Origin: Jaapia argillacea MUCL 33604
Taxonomy: Eukaryota > Basidiomycota > Agaricomycetes > Jaapiales > Jaapiaceae
Direction: 5' to 3'
Assembly: GCA_000697665.1 (NCBI GenBank)
Contig: KL197727.1
Location: forward strand, 620,001-684,000
Length of the DNA stretch: 64,000 bases
Made by a program: the position numbers and the translations under genes
The notes under the pieces: generated by a model
Database searches by the model: none
What the model was told of the DNA's origin: nothing
The model's input: only the letters and a program-made list of their open reading frames with translations
In this document: piece by piece, positions 34,701 through 45,138 of the stretch
Position numbering within the stretch: the stretch's first letter is position 1
Layout of the letters: the number at the start of each line of letters is the position of its first letter

Positions 34701-37208
34701 AGACTTCCTACTTCTTTTCAAGCGAGCATTGGCTGATCGCCTTTCAGCCAGAGTCGAATCGGAAAACGAGTTGTGTCGGAAGGCAAGAGCCTTACAACCT
34801 TGTCTACAAGAAGCCGTTCTAGGATCATGCAACACCACATCGTGCGACAAGGACCATCTCCCCGGCGCATCCTTCACTGCTGATGGTTACAACGAATTAG
34901 TGCGGCTTCACCTCCTGCAGATCTCAATATTCCATACCGTGCATTTTGTCCAGCTTCCAAATCATATCCGCGAGGAGCAGTTTGCGTATGTCTCTGTCAC
35001 TGTTGACCAATGCTGAACGCTGATAATTTCTATGAAGGTTCTGGCTGCGTCGGTTGTATGAAGTTATGCATCCCCCCCACTACCTCCTCGGGCACCCCTC
35101 CGATCTGAATTGGCATGGTATGCCTGAGGCTGAGACCAGTCGGAAGGTTGTTACGACGTGGCTTCGTCATTTGCTCTACACATTGGATCCTGGGAGCGCT
35201 ACGGCACCCAATTTTTTGCCTGTTGCTTCACAAGCCGCCGCATTAATGTTCGTAGTCGCCCCCGACACTGCTCATGAGATCATCGCTCGCGCACCCTTTT
35301 TCAATGCACCCCGTCCACCTCGGCAGCTCATCAGACCCGTCACCAATGAGTACATCATCCACGATCTCCTGGGATTTCTGGACGATCGCGTATACGAATC
35401 CATTTCTGCAGGAGTACTGTTTTTGAGGTATGTTTTGCGTTGCTTAATTTTGTGCAAGTATTGATGAATCATAGACATGTCCTGAGCAATGAGCTCCCCA
35501 TCCATGTTGATGTCTTCTGTGATTGTATGGATCACTTGTGCGCGGCCTTCGTAATATACCGGAAGTATGAGCGTTCCCTCACTCTCCACGGCATCACCTT
35601 ACCCCGCGGATGGTTGGCCACCGTCTTGGCCGGGTTTGACAAACTGGTTTCGAGAGATACCCGTTTGATATGGATGTTTGAGTGGTTGATGGAAGAGATC
35701 CTCGGGCACCTCTTTTCCAGAAGTCGAGCATACATCGGTTCGTCCTAAGTGCATTTTTAACATTCAAATGTTCACCCCGCCAAATGGCCATAGATCATCT
35801 CTATTTCAACGGGCGGAGGTTGGCTGACTGTAGCGGTCGCGTACGAAACATCTTTATCGCTCGCATGTAAGTCGTCAAGTCACCTCAGCACTCCTCCGTA
35901 TTCACGCCACTCCTCAGTTTCCGATGCATGTGTCTACGTGAGTGTTCTTCATATCAATCCTTCTATTGGCTAGTGGATGAAAAGATCTTTTTGGCAGTGG
36001 GCTATAATGTCGGAGACCCGCGACTGCGAAACCAGATTCTCAAGGGAATCAACTCTTTGCGGATCCACGACAGACTTCTCCCCAAGATGTGCAGCCGGTG
36101 AGAGCCCAGTCATATTTGAATCCCTTACCCCAGGGTGCTGATTACGATCAGATATGTCTATGCCACTCGTTGGGAGGACCTTGCAAGATTTGTTCGCCTC
36201 CCTCCTAGGGATTCAAAACCGGACGAGTTGATTCAATTGTACGACTCCAGGAAGCGGCGAGATGAACGCCCAAAGGAGGTCACGGGAGTTCGCCTCGTCG
36301 GTTTCAAAACTATTGAAGAGCTGAAGGTTCTCAAATTCCACAAGTCTGTTCTTGAGACTTCGAATTTACGGGCAGAGGCAACTGCCTTTGTACCTCGTCA
36401 AATTTCACCGCTCTCGATGGATTTGAATACCGCGGCGGAGAGCCTCGGTCTCCCAGATGATATAACTGAAGAAGAGGGGGGCGATGTTCTCGATCAGGCG
36501 GATCCTGACGAAGTTGAACAAACTATGGACAACCAAGACATGGTATACCGCACGAATTTGGGAGGAGATACGCCAGACACGTACTCCGAACAACATGCGC
36601 AGGCAGCGCAGACGCTACAAGTTATTTTTAGGCGGACCAGAAGCAAGCATCGCAAAGCACCGAGACATGGGTTGCCCTCAGCCAGAGTCCAGATATTCAC
36701 CACATATCTCGACGCATCACAACGCATGATTTGGCCCCACAACTACTACCGACTGCTGTTTCTTGGTCCACTCCCTCACGTCGTTCTCTGCCTTGAGCAA
36801 TCAAAGGCACATATTCAGACTGCCAAGCAAAAGGCTAAAAAAAGACTCAAATCGGCAGAACACCAGGAACTTGATGAAGTCAGCGAAAGGTTGACGAAGC
36901 TCAAGTATGTACCCGAATCTACCCATAAGTTAACGTTCACGAACAACCCCGCCAGCGCGATGCTCAAGGTTGTGAACAGATTGAGCAAGGCTCTCGAGCC
37001 GAAATCAGATCTTCATTTTAGACGCAACCTAGTCGAGTTGGTGTCCTATGTGGTGGAGGTACAGACATTGGTGGAGCAACTTCCCAACGACAAGAAACAA
37101 GCACTCCGAGAGGACCTCGCCTTGGGATTGAAGGGCATAGTCCAGGAGGTGGGGCCCCCCAAAAAGAAGGCCAAGCCAGAGTTGAGCGTTGACGAGTTCG
37201 CGATGTAA
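28744..37208 (+). CDS. Giant UvrD-like SF1 helicase with TPR-like repeats (TRANK1-like)
   Basis: About 2,250 residues in some 30 exons, ATG 28744 (MPFSGTAHSPTQAYHGL) to TAA 37206-37208. A helical N-terminal region is followed by a small alpha/beta domain (about residues 300-420; 29730-30320) containing KKTFGIIVKKIKELSNGHFS and KMTRDLRLVYQVDCIPEFDS, which resembles the RelE/ParE fold. The SF1A helicase core follows: motif I GRSGTGKTTT (split by an intron 30950-30996), motif II YVDEVQD, motif III WAGDTAQTI, motif IV NYRSHGGIV, motif V ESKGLEFDDVLL and motif VI YVAITRARKN. From about 33400 helical repeats of TPR type appear (FKNAAESYMHAGDDPKAAEA, YRKAGLFDEAVEVI). A long helical C-terminus with a Lys-rich end follows. 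The order matches fungal and animal TRANK1-type proteins; no ankyrin repeats seen. RNA or DNA preference and cellular role are not known from sequence. Confidence 0.88.
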
Positions 37209-37284
37209 GGTGTTGCTGGCTGCTGTACTGGTGATAGATGTACTCAAAAGAAGATAATCACATAAAACAAAACCCAATCCAGAT

Positions 37285-40079
37285 CTAAATGAATGCCTGC
37301 GCCTGAAGCTTCCATATTCGAGCGTAATCACCGCCCTTCTGAAGAAGTGAGCTGTGGGTCCCGACTTCTACTATCCCGGAGTCTTCCATATAACTGAGTG
37401 AACCGTCAATGTGGGCACGCTTCAGACGAGGTGGATAAAACGTACAGGATAACATCTGCATGTCGGGTCAGGTTACCAAACCGATGAGAGGAAAATATCA
37501 TTGTCTTGTCCCCTCGAAGCTTGCGAAGCCGTTCGAACAGATCTGACAGCGCAGTAAGATTTAGAACGAGGATCAGCAAGGTGTGAACGTGGGGACTGAC
37601 CATGCTCGGCAGAAGGATCCAAGGAAGCACTAGGTTCATCGAAGAGTAGCAAACTGACATTGACTTGCGAAGCATCTGACACCAGGGAGCGCATAAAAGT
37701 GCGCGACCTGGGGCAAGATGGGTGAGTTGGCGAATGGGGGAAGATCGACAGACGACCAACGTACACGGCCAGCCTCTGCATCTGACCACCACTCAATGAG
37801 GTGCTGGATGTAGGCTGCAATCCTCCAACTCCTCGAACACGGCTGAAGTCAACGGCGCGTCCGAACAATGTCTTCGTTCCCTCGGGAAGCGCAGAATAAT
37901 AATCACGGACTGGTCGTTCCAGATAGGTATCAAACCCGTCCGGCAAGGCGTTGATAAATTCCTCCGCCCCACCAAGTCTTGCTGCTTCCTGAATACTATC
38001 TTCATCGGTGGCAAGTTCAGGGTTTCCAAGACCTATGTTCTCCTTGATCTTCGCGGCTACATCAGGTCCCAGTCAAAGGAGAGGACATAGGATGCACCCA
38101 CAGAAAGCGGGAAATGAGAGAAATCCTGGAAGAGAACTGATATTGTACGCCTTAAATCAGCAAGTTTGATCGATGTTATATCCTTGCCGTCCACCAGGAT
38201 TTGACCTTCCGACGGGTCATATATACGAGCAATTAACTTGAGGATGGTGCTCTTCCCAGAACCTAGGTATAACGATCAGCAGAAACGAAGGACAAGAGCT
38301 ATCACAACCGCACCGTTCGTGCCCACGATGACCTACATAATGAGGTCAGTGCACTAGAGATGTGGGGAAAATGAAAGGACTTACACACAACTGGCCGGCT
38401 GATACCTTGAACGAAATATTGCGCAAAGCGTACCTCTCGCTCCCTGCATAGGCAAACGAAACGTTTCTGGGGTACAAGAGATCTTGAATAAGCTGATCAC
38501 TAGGGTAAACTTGGAAGCATACCTGAATTCAATGGAGATCCCGAGGCGGGTCTTTTGCGTATCCTCTGGGAATGCGGCCTTGCCATCTGCAATCTTGTTG
38601 GGGATGTTGTCTATTTCATATAATCGCCGAACATTAACAACTTGTTCGGCCACAGATCCAGACTTCTCAACGAATTGGAGGAGGCCATGGGAGAATGCTG
38701 AAGACGTTTGTTGAATTAAGTTGAGGGATGCCAGGGATAATGGTATGGATGCTGGGTACTGCACTGCCCGAAGTGTGAAGACGATCTGAAGAGGGGCGTC
38801 ATCAGCATCGGATTACGTCCCCCAGCAAGAATGCTTGATCGCTTGCCTGGGGTAGTTCGCGGAGTGGTTCGTTTATCAATGATGATAACGTGAACCTGTT
38901 TTGGGTCTTATGTATTCTGAAGAGCTCAACAAAGTCACCAGCTTTATCCCCCACACGGCGAACAGCTTCACGATATTCTGTGGACAAAACATCAGAAAGA
39001 TCATCTTTTACTCGGAGGGATAGTATCTCACGGGATGTCAGATATTCAGACATATTCCCCGCAACGACCTCTTTGCGATGTTCCGGATTGTTTACAGTAC
39101 GTTTCAGGCCCTCCATTCTGATGTAGTCATCGTCTGTGGTAGTGGCTGCCCAGACTAGAGTGCATCCTGTATTCAGTAATCGTAATAGTAGCAACGCTGT
39201 AGAGATAGAGCTCACCTCCTCCATCAAAGAACCCCGTCCTGTAGTTGAAGTATTGCAAAAGAGATTGGGACAGACTGAGAACTGCAAGTAATGGGCCGTC
39301 TCTTTGGTCGCGGAGAACTCCAATAAGAACTGAAACTTGAGAAAGTAGTTTCAAGAAGGTACCGATGATGTCGCCAGCCATTACAACTGTGTCCCAAGCA
39401 AGGCTACTTCGTCCAGTCTGAGACGTCGTCGATTCTATTTGCCTCTGAACATTCGGGTCGTCGAAAGTTGGCACATCAAGCCGAGCCAGCGCATGAAAGA
39501 TATGAGTGGAGTAGTAATGCTTTATTCGCCTATTTAAAGGCATAGACAACCTCTGCTTGATGTATTGCAGAACCCGTGATGCGATCATGCATGTTGTTCT
39601 CCCAGTGGCAACATGGAAGAGAAGTGAGGTGTCAACAGTTCTGGTGTCCACTGCTTCTTGGACCTGGAACTGCGGTGAGCGAAGGGGATCACAGATGACT
39701 GAGTTGACTCACAATCTTCAGCAATTGGCCTGAGTACCTTCACGTATTAATCAGCCCAAGTTAAGTTCTCCTGAATGAGAGCTCACCACAACGACACTGC
39801 AGGGAGTAACGATGCAACTATCTCGACTAGCATGTAGAGCCCCAGGAGCAACCAACAGCCCTTCAACCTAGCGACATCACATACCATCCGCCATACATAC
39901 GGTAGGCCTTGATAGGATTCCCAGTATTGCTCCAATCTCGTGGCGGCTGGCAAGTACGCAACCTCGGGTTGTTTCTCTGCATACAGATCCCATACCCCAA
40001 TGCGAGTGTGCTTTACACGCGCAACATCATCTGGGTTGAAGGTTCCCTTGAAAGATTTCTTCCCTCGTCGGCGCTTCAT
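37285..40079 (-). CDS. Half-size ABC exporter (ABC-B-like, one membrane domain plus one ATPase)
   Basis: Minus strand, about 740 residues, ATG 40079 (MKRRRGKKSFKGTFNPDD), TAG ending at 37285. The membrane part includes hydrophobic helices such as CWLLLGLYMLVEIVASLLPA and LLSQVSVLIGVL. The ATPase shows Walker A GTNGSGKST (split by a 51-nt intron, 38263-38313), Q-loop LFQDFSHFP, signature LSGGQMQRLAVSR, Walker B LLLFDEPSASLDPSAE, an H-loop in SSHRFGNLTRHA and the ending RIWKLQAQAFI. An extended linker (about 37815-37910) sits between Q-loop and signature. The C-terminal wording looks more like bacterial single-polypeptide half exporters than yeast Mdl1 or Atm1, and there is no clear mitochondrial presequence. 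Substrate unknown. It converges with the giant helicase gene, with 76 bp between stops. Confidence 0.87.
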
Positions 40080-40429
40080 AGTAGGCGGATACGGGTAGTG
40101 CAGTGGAGAAGGGAGAACAGAAGGTTGACTATCCTACCCCAGTTGAAGTCGTTGACAAAGCAGAGTGGATAGAATAGGAATGTTTGCTGGAGCTGATTAG
40201 ACTTCAGTCACTGCGAGTCATAGAACACAGAATTTACGCGTGCGCGTTTGACGCGCTGGCTGCGAAGACTCAACATCTGTCAGTACTGTGTACGTATGTA
40301 CTACGGCACGTGTCGCCTGTGTTCAGGGAACTGTTTGATTGTGAATAGGTATATTGTATACACCAACATCTCCACATGGCTCTTGACTAGCTATCCCCCA
40401 AACACCGCGACATCATGTACCACAATGTA
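40080..40429 (-). promoter_or_regulatory. Upstream region of the ABC exporter with clustered CG-rich motifs
   Basis: Between the ABC start and the NIC96 stop, both on the minus strand. ACGCGT (40236-40241) is followed at once by GCGCGTTTGACGCGC (40242-40256), and CACGTG lies at 40307-40312. The cluster is about 160-230 bp upstream of the ABC ATG. No gene seen. Confidence 0.35.
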
Positions 40430-43400
40430 TTACAGAGCAATCTCGACATCCAATCTAGCCAAGTAGGAGTAAACGTCGGGTGACATTCGGTACTTCAACA
40501 TCCCAGCGAAGACAATCAGCGACCTTGATTTCTTTCGAAGAGCCACCAAGTTCTAGATAGCAACAAAAAGAGGTCAGACAGGTCAACAATGGATATGGAA
40601 AGCTGGGCACCATTTGTCTAGTGGAGTCGCCCATAACAGAGCCCTTGACCTTTTGGTGAACCCCAGCGAGTGCGTCCATCGTGAGGGCCAAATACGTGTG
40701 CAAATTTCGTTGTAACGCTTCATGGAGGTCTTTAAACTCCTCCGCCCGACGTGTGATCTTGGCAATGTCACCATCGAGAGGGATAAGGTCAGTTGATTCC
40801 ATGATCTGCGGTAATAATTTCGTTGAGAGATTAGGCAGAAATTTATCAGCCTACGCACATCCAGCGCCACTTCTGGTCGGCCAGCCTCTTTGGCATCCAT
40901 CGCCTCTCGGATACGTAACAGACGCACAACCGACTCTCTGTCGCTACCGGCAGCTTTGTTCGTCCTCTCATAATGTCTCAGAATATCAGCGGCCGTCCGT
41001 TCGATGACTCTGCCTTTGTCTCCCTCCGACGCAGACTGGGAGATTGTATTGCCCAGCGCTTGCGCGAGGCAAGAAATGACAGTAGCATAGTCACCTGCAA
41101 GGTTGTAGAGTTTGATAGCCTCCGTAACGCGATCGTTTTCTTGAGAGTGCTTGGCCGCTCGGGTCAGAATGTGTTCATTGAAATCTTTGACGTCCTGCAA
41201 TTTCAACAACGGCGCGCCTTGCTCAATGAATCCACTCTAAGGATTTGTTAAGATTCATGCTAATTCATGCAGAGAGAACGACTTGAACGCACGAATCGAG
41301 TTCCATCTGGGCGGAAACCACCGACAAGTTCTTCCCAAGCGGGTCCTGCGTTGGCGAGGACGATGATCCGCCTGACAAGATCCCAAGCAATCTCGACCTG
41401 CTCCTTGCCGACACCAGCTCCTTGATCGGCACTGAGGCACACACAATACACGTACTGTAGAGCCTCCTTGGCGTCCATTTTGACGAATTGGCGAACATAA
41501 CGCCAGACGAGAGTTGGTAAACTCAGAGAAGGAGGCGACACGGGTGATAACGACACTGGGTATATGGCAACTAGTCAGTCAAACTTCTGCCCACAAGTTC
41601 AAGAAAACATACGTGGGGTCAAGTCGGAAGTTTCAGCACGAGTTGGGACACGAAGTAAGCCATGGTACGCTAGCGCTATCGCAAGGTGGACCGCTTCGAC
41701 TTCCGTGTCTTGGTGTTCCCAGAGAGCGGCAACAGACTGTCGTGATTAGGGTGAGCGGGAAAATGTTGGACTTCGAAGGATGTACCCACACGTTCAAATT
41801 GGCCACACATCAATAGCACGCCAGCCCAAACGCCACGTCGTGACCCTTTCTGATTGGGTGGTCCATCAAAGTGTCTCTCACCATAACCCAGCAGAACATC
41901 CGCAAGAGCCCTCAAGCCACCATGCTCATCCTCGTCGACCTGTAAGGAACATAAGTAACGCAGGTGTACGACGGAATCCATAGTAACTAACCATGGTAAG
42001 TTGGAACCATAGCCAGTCTTCCGTGGTCGATGTAGCAATACCAACGCTTCTTCTGGAAGGTTCAATCTTGCCCATTAGTTTATAGAGGGCCAACTTGAAT
42101 GGATCGACTGTAGCGGTATGTAACATATGGGCATTATACACAGATTGGAGGCGGTCCCGGTGAGGTTTGGGTAACCTATGAGTGAGAGGGACAAAATGAA
42201 CACTACACATTGGTCATAAGACAAACATGGTACTAACTTTCGATCCGCAGATTCGATCCAAGCCCTGAAATGGGTCATGAAACTAGCCTCTCGATGGTCA
42301 ATGACCTGTTGATTCTGGGAGGCTTCACTCAGGGCTTCCTGGAGATGACCAGTTCTGATAAGGTAGAACAGCTTGGCCCACAATGGTTGACCAGCGACTA
42401 ACTGGATATCATGTGAATGAGCAAAGAGTGAAAGGAGTACAGGACTGCAGACTCGCCTCAATGCGATCTTCCCATTGTCCATTCTTGTAATAGCGGACAA
42501 GCAAAAAAGCCCGAATTCTGTTGGCGATACTCGGGTCGCCACCAAGGCGTGCCTCCACGGGTCGTGACTGTACCGTCCTCTCGATAATGTCCCAATACTG
42601 TTCTTCCAGCGCCTCCCGCGCACCCTTGGCTATTTGTCGCCTCAACGTTGCAGCCTCTCGCGATTCGGGATCCCCCAAATACACCCTCGCATACTTTCGC
42701 TCGAGAAGGGGCGTGTTCAGGATATGTGCTCCAGCGTGCTCCATTGGGGGTAGAGCCGGGGGTTCTGACGTGATTTTTGAAAGAACGTGAAAATTTTGGG
42801 TCATTTGCTGAGATCTTGGCTGAAAATCTAGGTTAAGGGAGGGGTGGAAGGGACGAGATGAACTAACCATACATCACCGTTCACGCTCAGCGAGGCGTCA
42901 ATGAGAGAATGGACGATTGGGTATGAAGTGCCACGAAGTCTGGAAGTGTTCAACTCTGATATAACACGGTCGTAGGCCATCATTTTGCTCTGCATTTGCA
43001 GGCTCAGCGTGGGAGTGGTTGTGCTTGCCTGAACAGATCAGTCTCAGTGGGTAATGATGAAGAGTTTGGAGGGCACCGCACAGCCAAGGTACTCTTTCCG
43101 TGATAACTCTTCTTTAATTCTGCAACTGCGGCATTATCTGCTCCGAGCCGACCACCAAGTTCTTCAAAGACGCGTTTCTTGCGTGCTTCCCAATCCCGTC
43201 TACCACGTTCCTCCAAGACTCGGTAAAACTCTTCTTGCGTTTCTTTCCTCCCCTCTTCGATGGTAGATATGAGGTTTTGTTCGTGCGCGTGGCGCAGGTA
43301 ACCAACAACGTCTGTATCCTGGAGTGGCTGGAGGGGGGAGAAGGTTGTTGAGGTGTTGAGGTGTGCTATGGAGCTCGCTAGAGCTGGGGCATCGACGTGG

Positions 43401-43632
43401 GCTTGTGCCAATAGGTAATTGCTGGTGACATCGTTAAAAGGGCGCAGATGGACTCAACATGAACCACTAACGCTTTGTCATTGTCAACCGTGGTCCCTGG
43501 TTGACGAGACACCAGACGGCGAGACTGTGCCTCGATCTGATCGAGTGAGAGGTTGACTGACGGCAAGTCCGGTCTTGAAAGATGAGAAGTGAGTGCCTTG
43601 GACGACGTCAAGAGCGAGGACAAGTCGGCCAT
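40430..43632 (-). CDS. NIC96: Nucleoporin Nic96/Nup93
   Basis: Minus strand, about 880 residues over about ten exons, ATG 43632 (MADLSSLLTSSKALTSHL) and TAA ending at 40430. An N-terminal short helical region (residues 1-60) matches the linker that recruits the Nsp1 complex in Nic96. It is followed by a coiled segment (TIEEGRKETQEEFYRVLEE) and the all-helical J-shaped domain. Family-typical stretches are PLWAKLFYLIRTGHLQEALS, EDWLWFQLTMV, RGVWAGVLLMCGQFERAVAA, KLYNLAGDYATVISCLAQAL and the C-terminal MLKYRMSPDVYSYLARLDVE. Nic96/Nup93 is a core scaffold of the nuclear-pore inner ring. The last exon is read in a different frame from the longest open frame there; only the chosen one keeps the family ending. 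Divergent from SMN1. Confidence 0.93.
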
Positions 43633-43867
43633 TTTGAGAGGTGGAAGGCTGAGACTACGGCTGAGCGAAATGAACCGACTGCTAGAGGATATATGAACGG
43701 CAGGCCAGATGTCGACAGTGAACGAGGGCAGTGAACCAAGTCCTAAGGGCTGTAGTGCAAGTAGACACAACTGAACGCGTTGTGGCGGTCACGGCTGTTT
43801 GGAAAACAAAGCTGTTGACTTGTTGACTTGCGGAGCTGTGGTTTGTCTTCCTCTTCCATCCTCGACT
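43633..43867. promoter_or_regulatory. Bidirectional promoter NIC96/SMN1
   Basis: 235 bp between the two divergent start codons. Contains the palindrome AACGCGTT (43774-43781; ACGCGT core 43775-43780). Confidence 0.35.
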
Positions 43868-44863
43868 ATGCGCCCAATCGTTTCATACGACGACATATCT
43901 GAATACGCGGCACCTCCTCCACCAGAACACTCAATACAATTGCCTTCTGGCCCTTCAAAACGGCGCAAACAATCAAACCAAAGATCTGGTCGAGAGTCTC
44001 AACACATTCAGCATTGGGACGATCCTGGCATCCCTTCTGACCAAATGAACTACGACGACGCGGCTCCCACTACCAGTTCAAAGAGAGCAAAGTTGGAGAC
44101 ATCTAAACACGAGGAAAGCCGAGAATTGACCCACACCGAGATTTGGGACGATTCCGCGCTCATTGATGCTTGGAATGCAGCAAATGAAGAATATGAAGTT
44201 CGTCGTCGTGTTCTTGGGACGCATGGATAGTCTGCTGATTCTGCAGAATTAGGCTTTGAATGGACCCGACAAGGGCTGGAAAAAAGCGCCGGTTCACAAG
44301 TCTCCTTTGTGAGTTTGAAAGTCTCGAGGTCATATTCTGACTCATCATCATCACTTCCAGATGGTATAATACCCCGCCAACTCACCTAAGCGAGAAGAAC
44401 TCTGCTTCCCGCTCTCACACTGATTCACAAAACACCATCCCATCCGCCGCCCAAGGAGCCGGCACCGATTCTGAGCCTCTGGACTTCAACACATTTGTAC
44501 CAGATCACGATCCTTCCTTGGCTGCATCTACGTCGGGGTTTCAATACCCCTCTTTTGGCGCGGCGGACGCGCCTTTTGCGTTACCCGATCCGTCCCACCC
44601 AATGGTCAGTCAGGACGACGCTTTTAACCGCGCTGTGGGTGCTATGTACTGGTGTGGATACTGGACGGCAGTGTACCATGTGAGTTGGCAGATTTTGCCT
44701 GACCCATTGCTACTCATATCCTACTTAGTGTCACCGAAGTTTGGTTCGGAACCCGGTGGTTGAAATTGACGGCGAGGAAGGACAGGAGGGGGCATACCAG
44801 GATGAGACGGAAGCAGCAGAGGATGGTGAGGATGAAGATGATATGATGCCTTCTCAGCGGTGA
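43868..44863 (+). CDS. SMN1: Survival motor neuron (SMN) homologue lacking a Tudor domain
   Basis: About 280 residues in four exons, ATG 43868 (MRPIVSYDDISEYAAPP), TGA 44861-44863. The Gemin2-binding helix is clear: HTEIWDDSALIDAWNAANEE, continuing after an intron as YEALNGPDKGW. The C-terminal self-association helix (YG box) is AFNRAVGAMYWCGYWTAVYH, with the glycine and tyrosines in register. The middle is low-complexity and Pro/Ser-rich. No Tudor domain can be found between them, as in fission yeast Smn1. An acidic tail (AAEDGEDEDDMMPSQR) extends past the YG box. SMN oligomers with Gemin2 assemble the Sm ring on spliceosomal snRNAs, consistent with an intron-rich genome. A later ATG is not needed; the first one is in frame with the conserved helix. 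Confidence 0.85.
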
Positions 44864-45138
44864 TGGGCATAAAGCGACAGATTTTGTGTAAGTAGTCCTG
44901 ATGTATCTCGAGAGGTTTTGATCACCCCCTCACGGAATCTAGGCTATTATTATCTGGAGTTTTCCTTCCTTTGTCAGCCCGACTTCGCGGGTGCTCAGAC
45001 GTTCAAAGTGAGTTCTCATTCATTTCAGGTGAATTGAATAAGAGTAATCCCCCAACCGCGAATACGAGATGCAACGAAGGCGATCGCCTATTATTCCATT
45101 GTATGTTCCAGAGGAAGTAGATATACAAGTGGTCGTGC

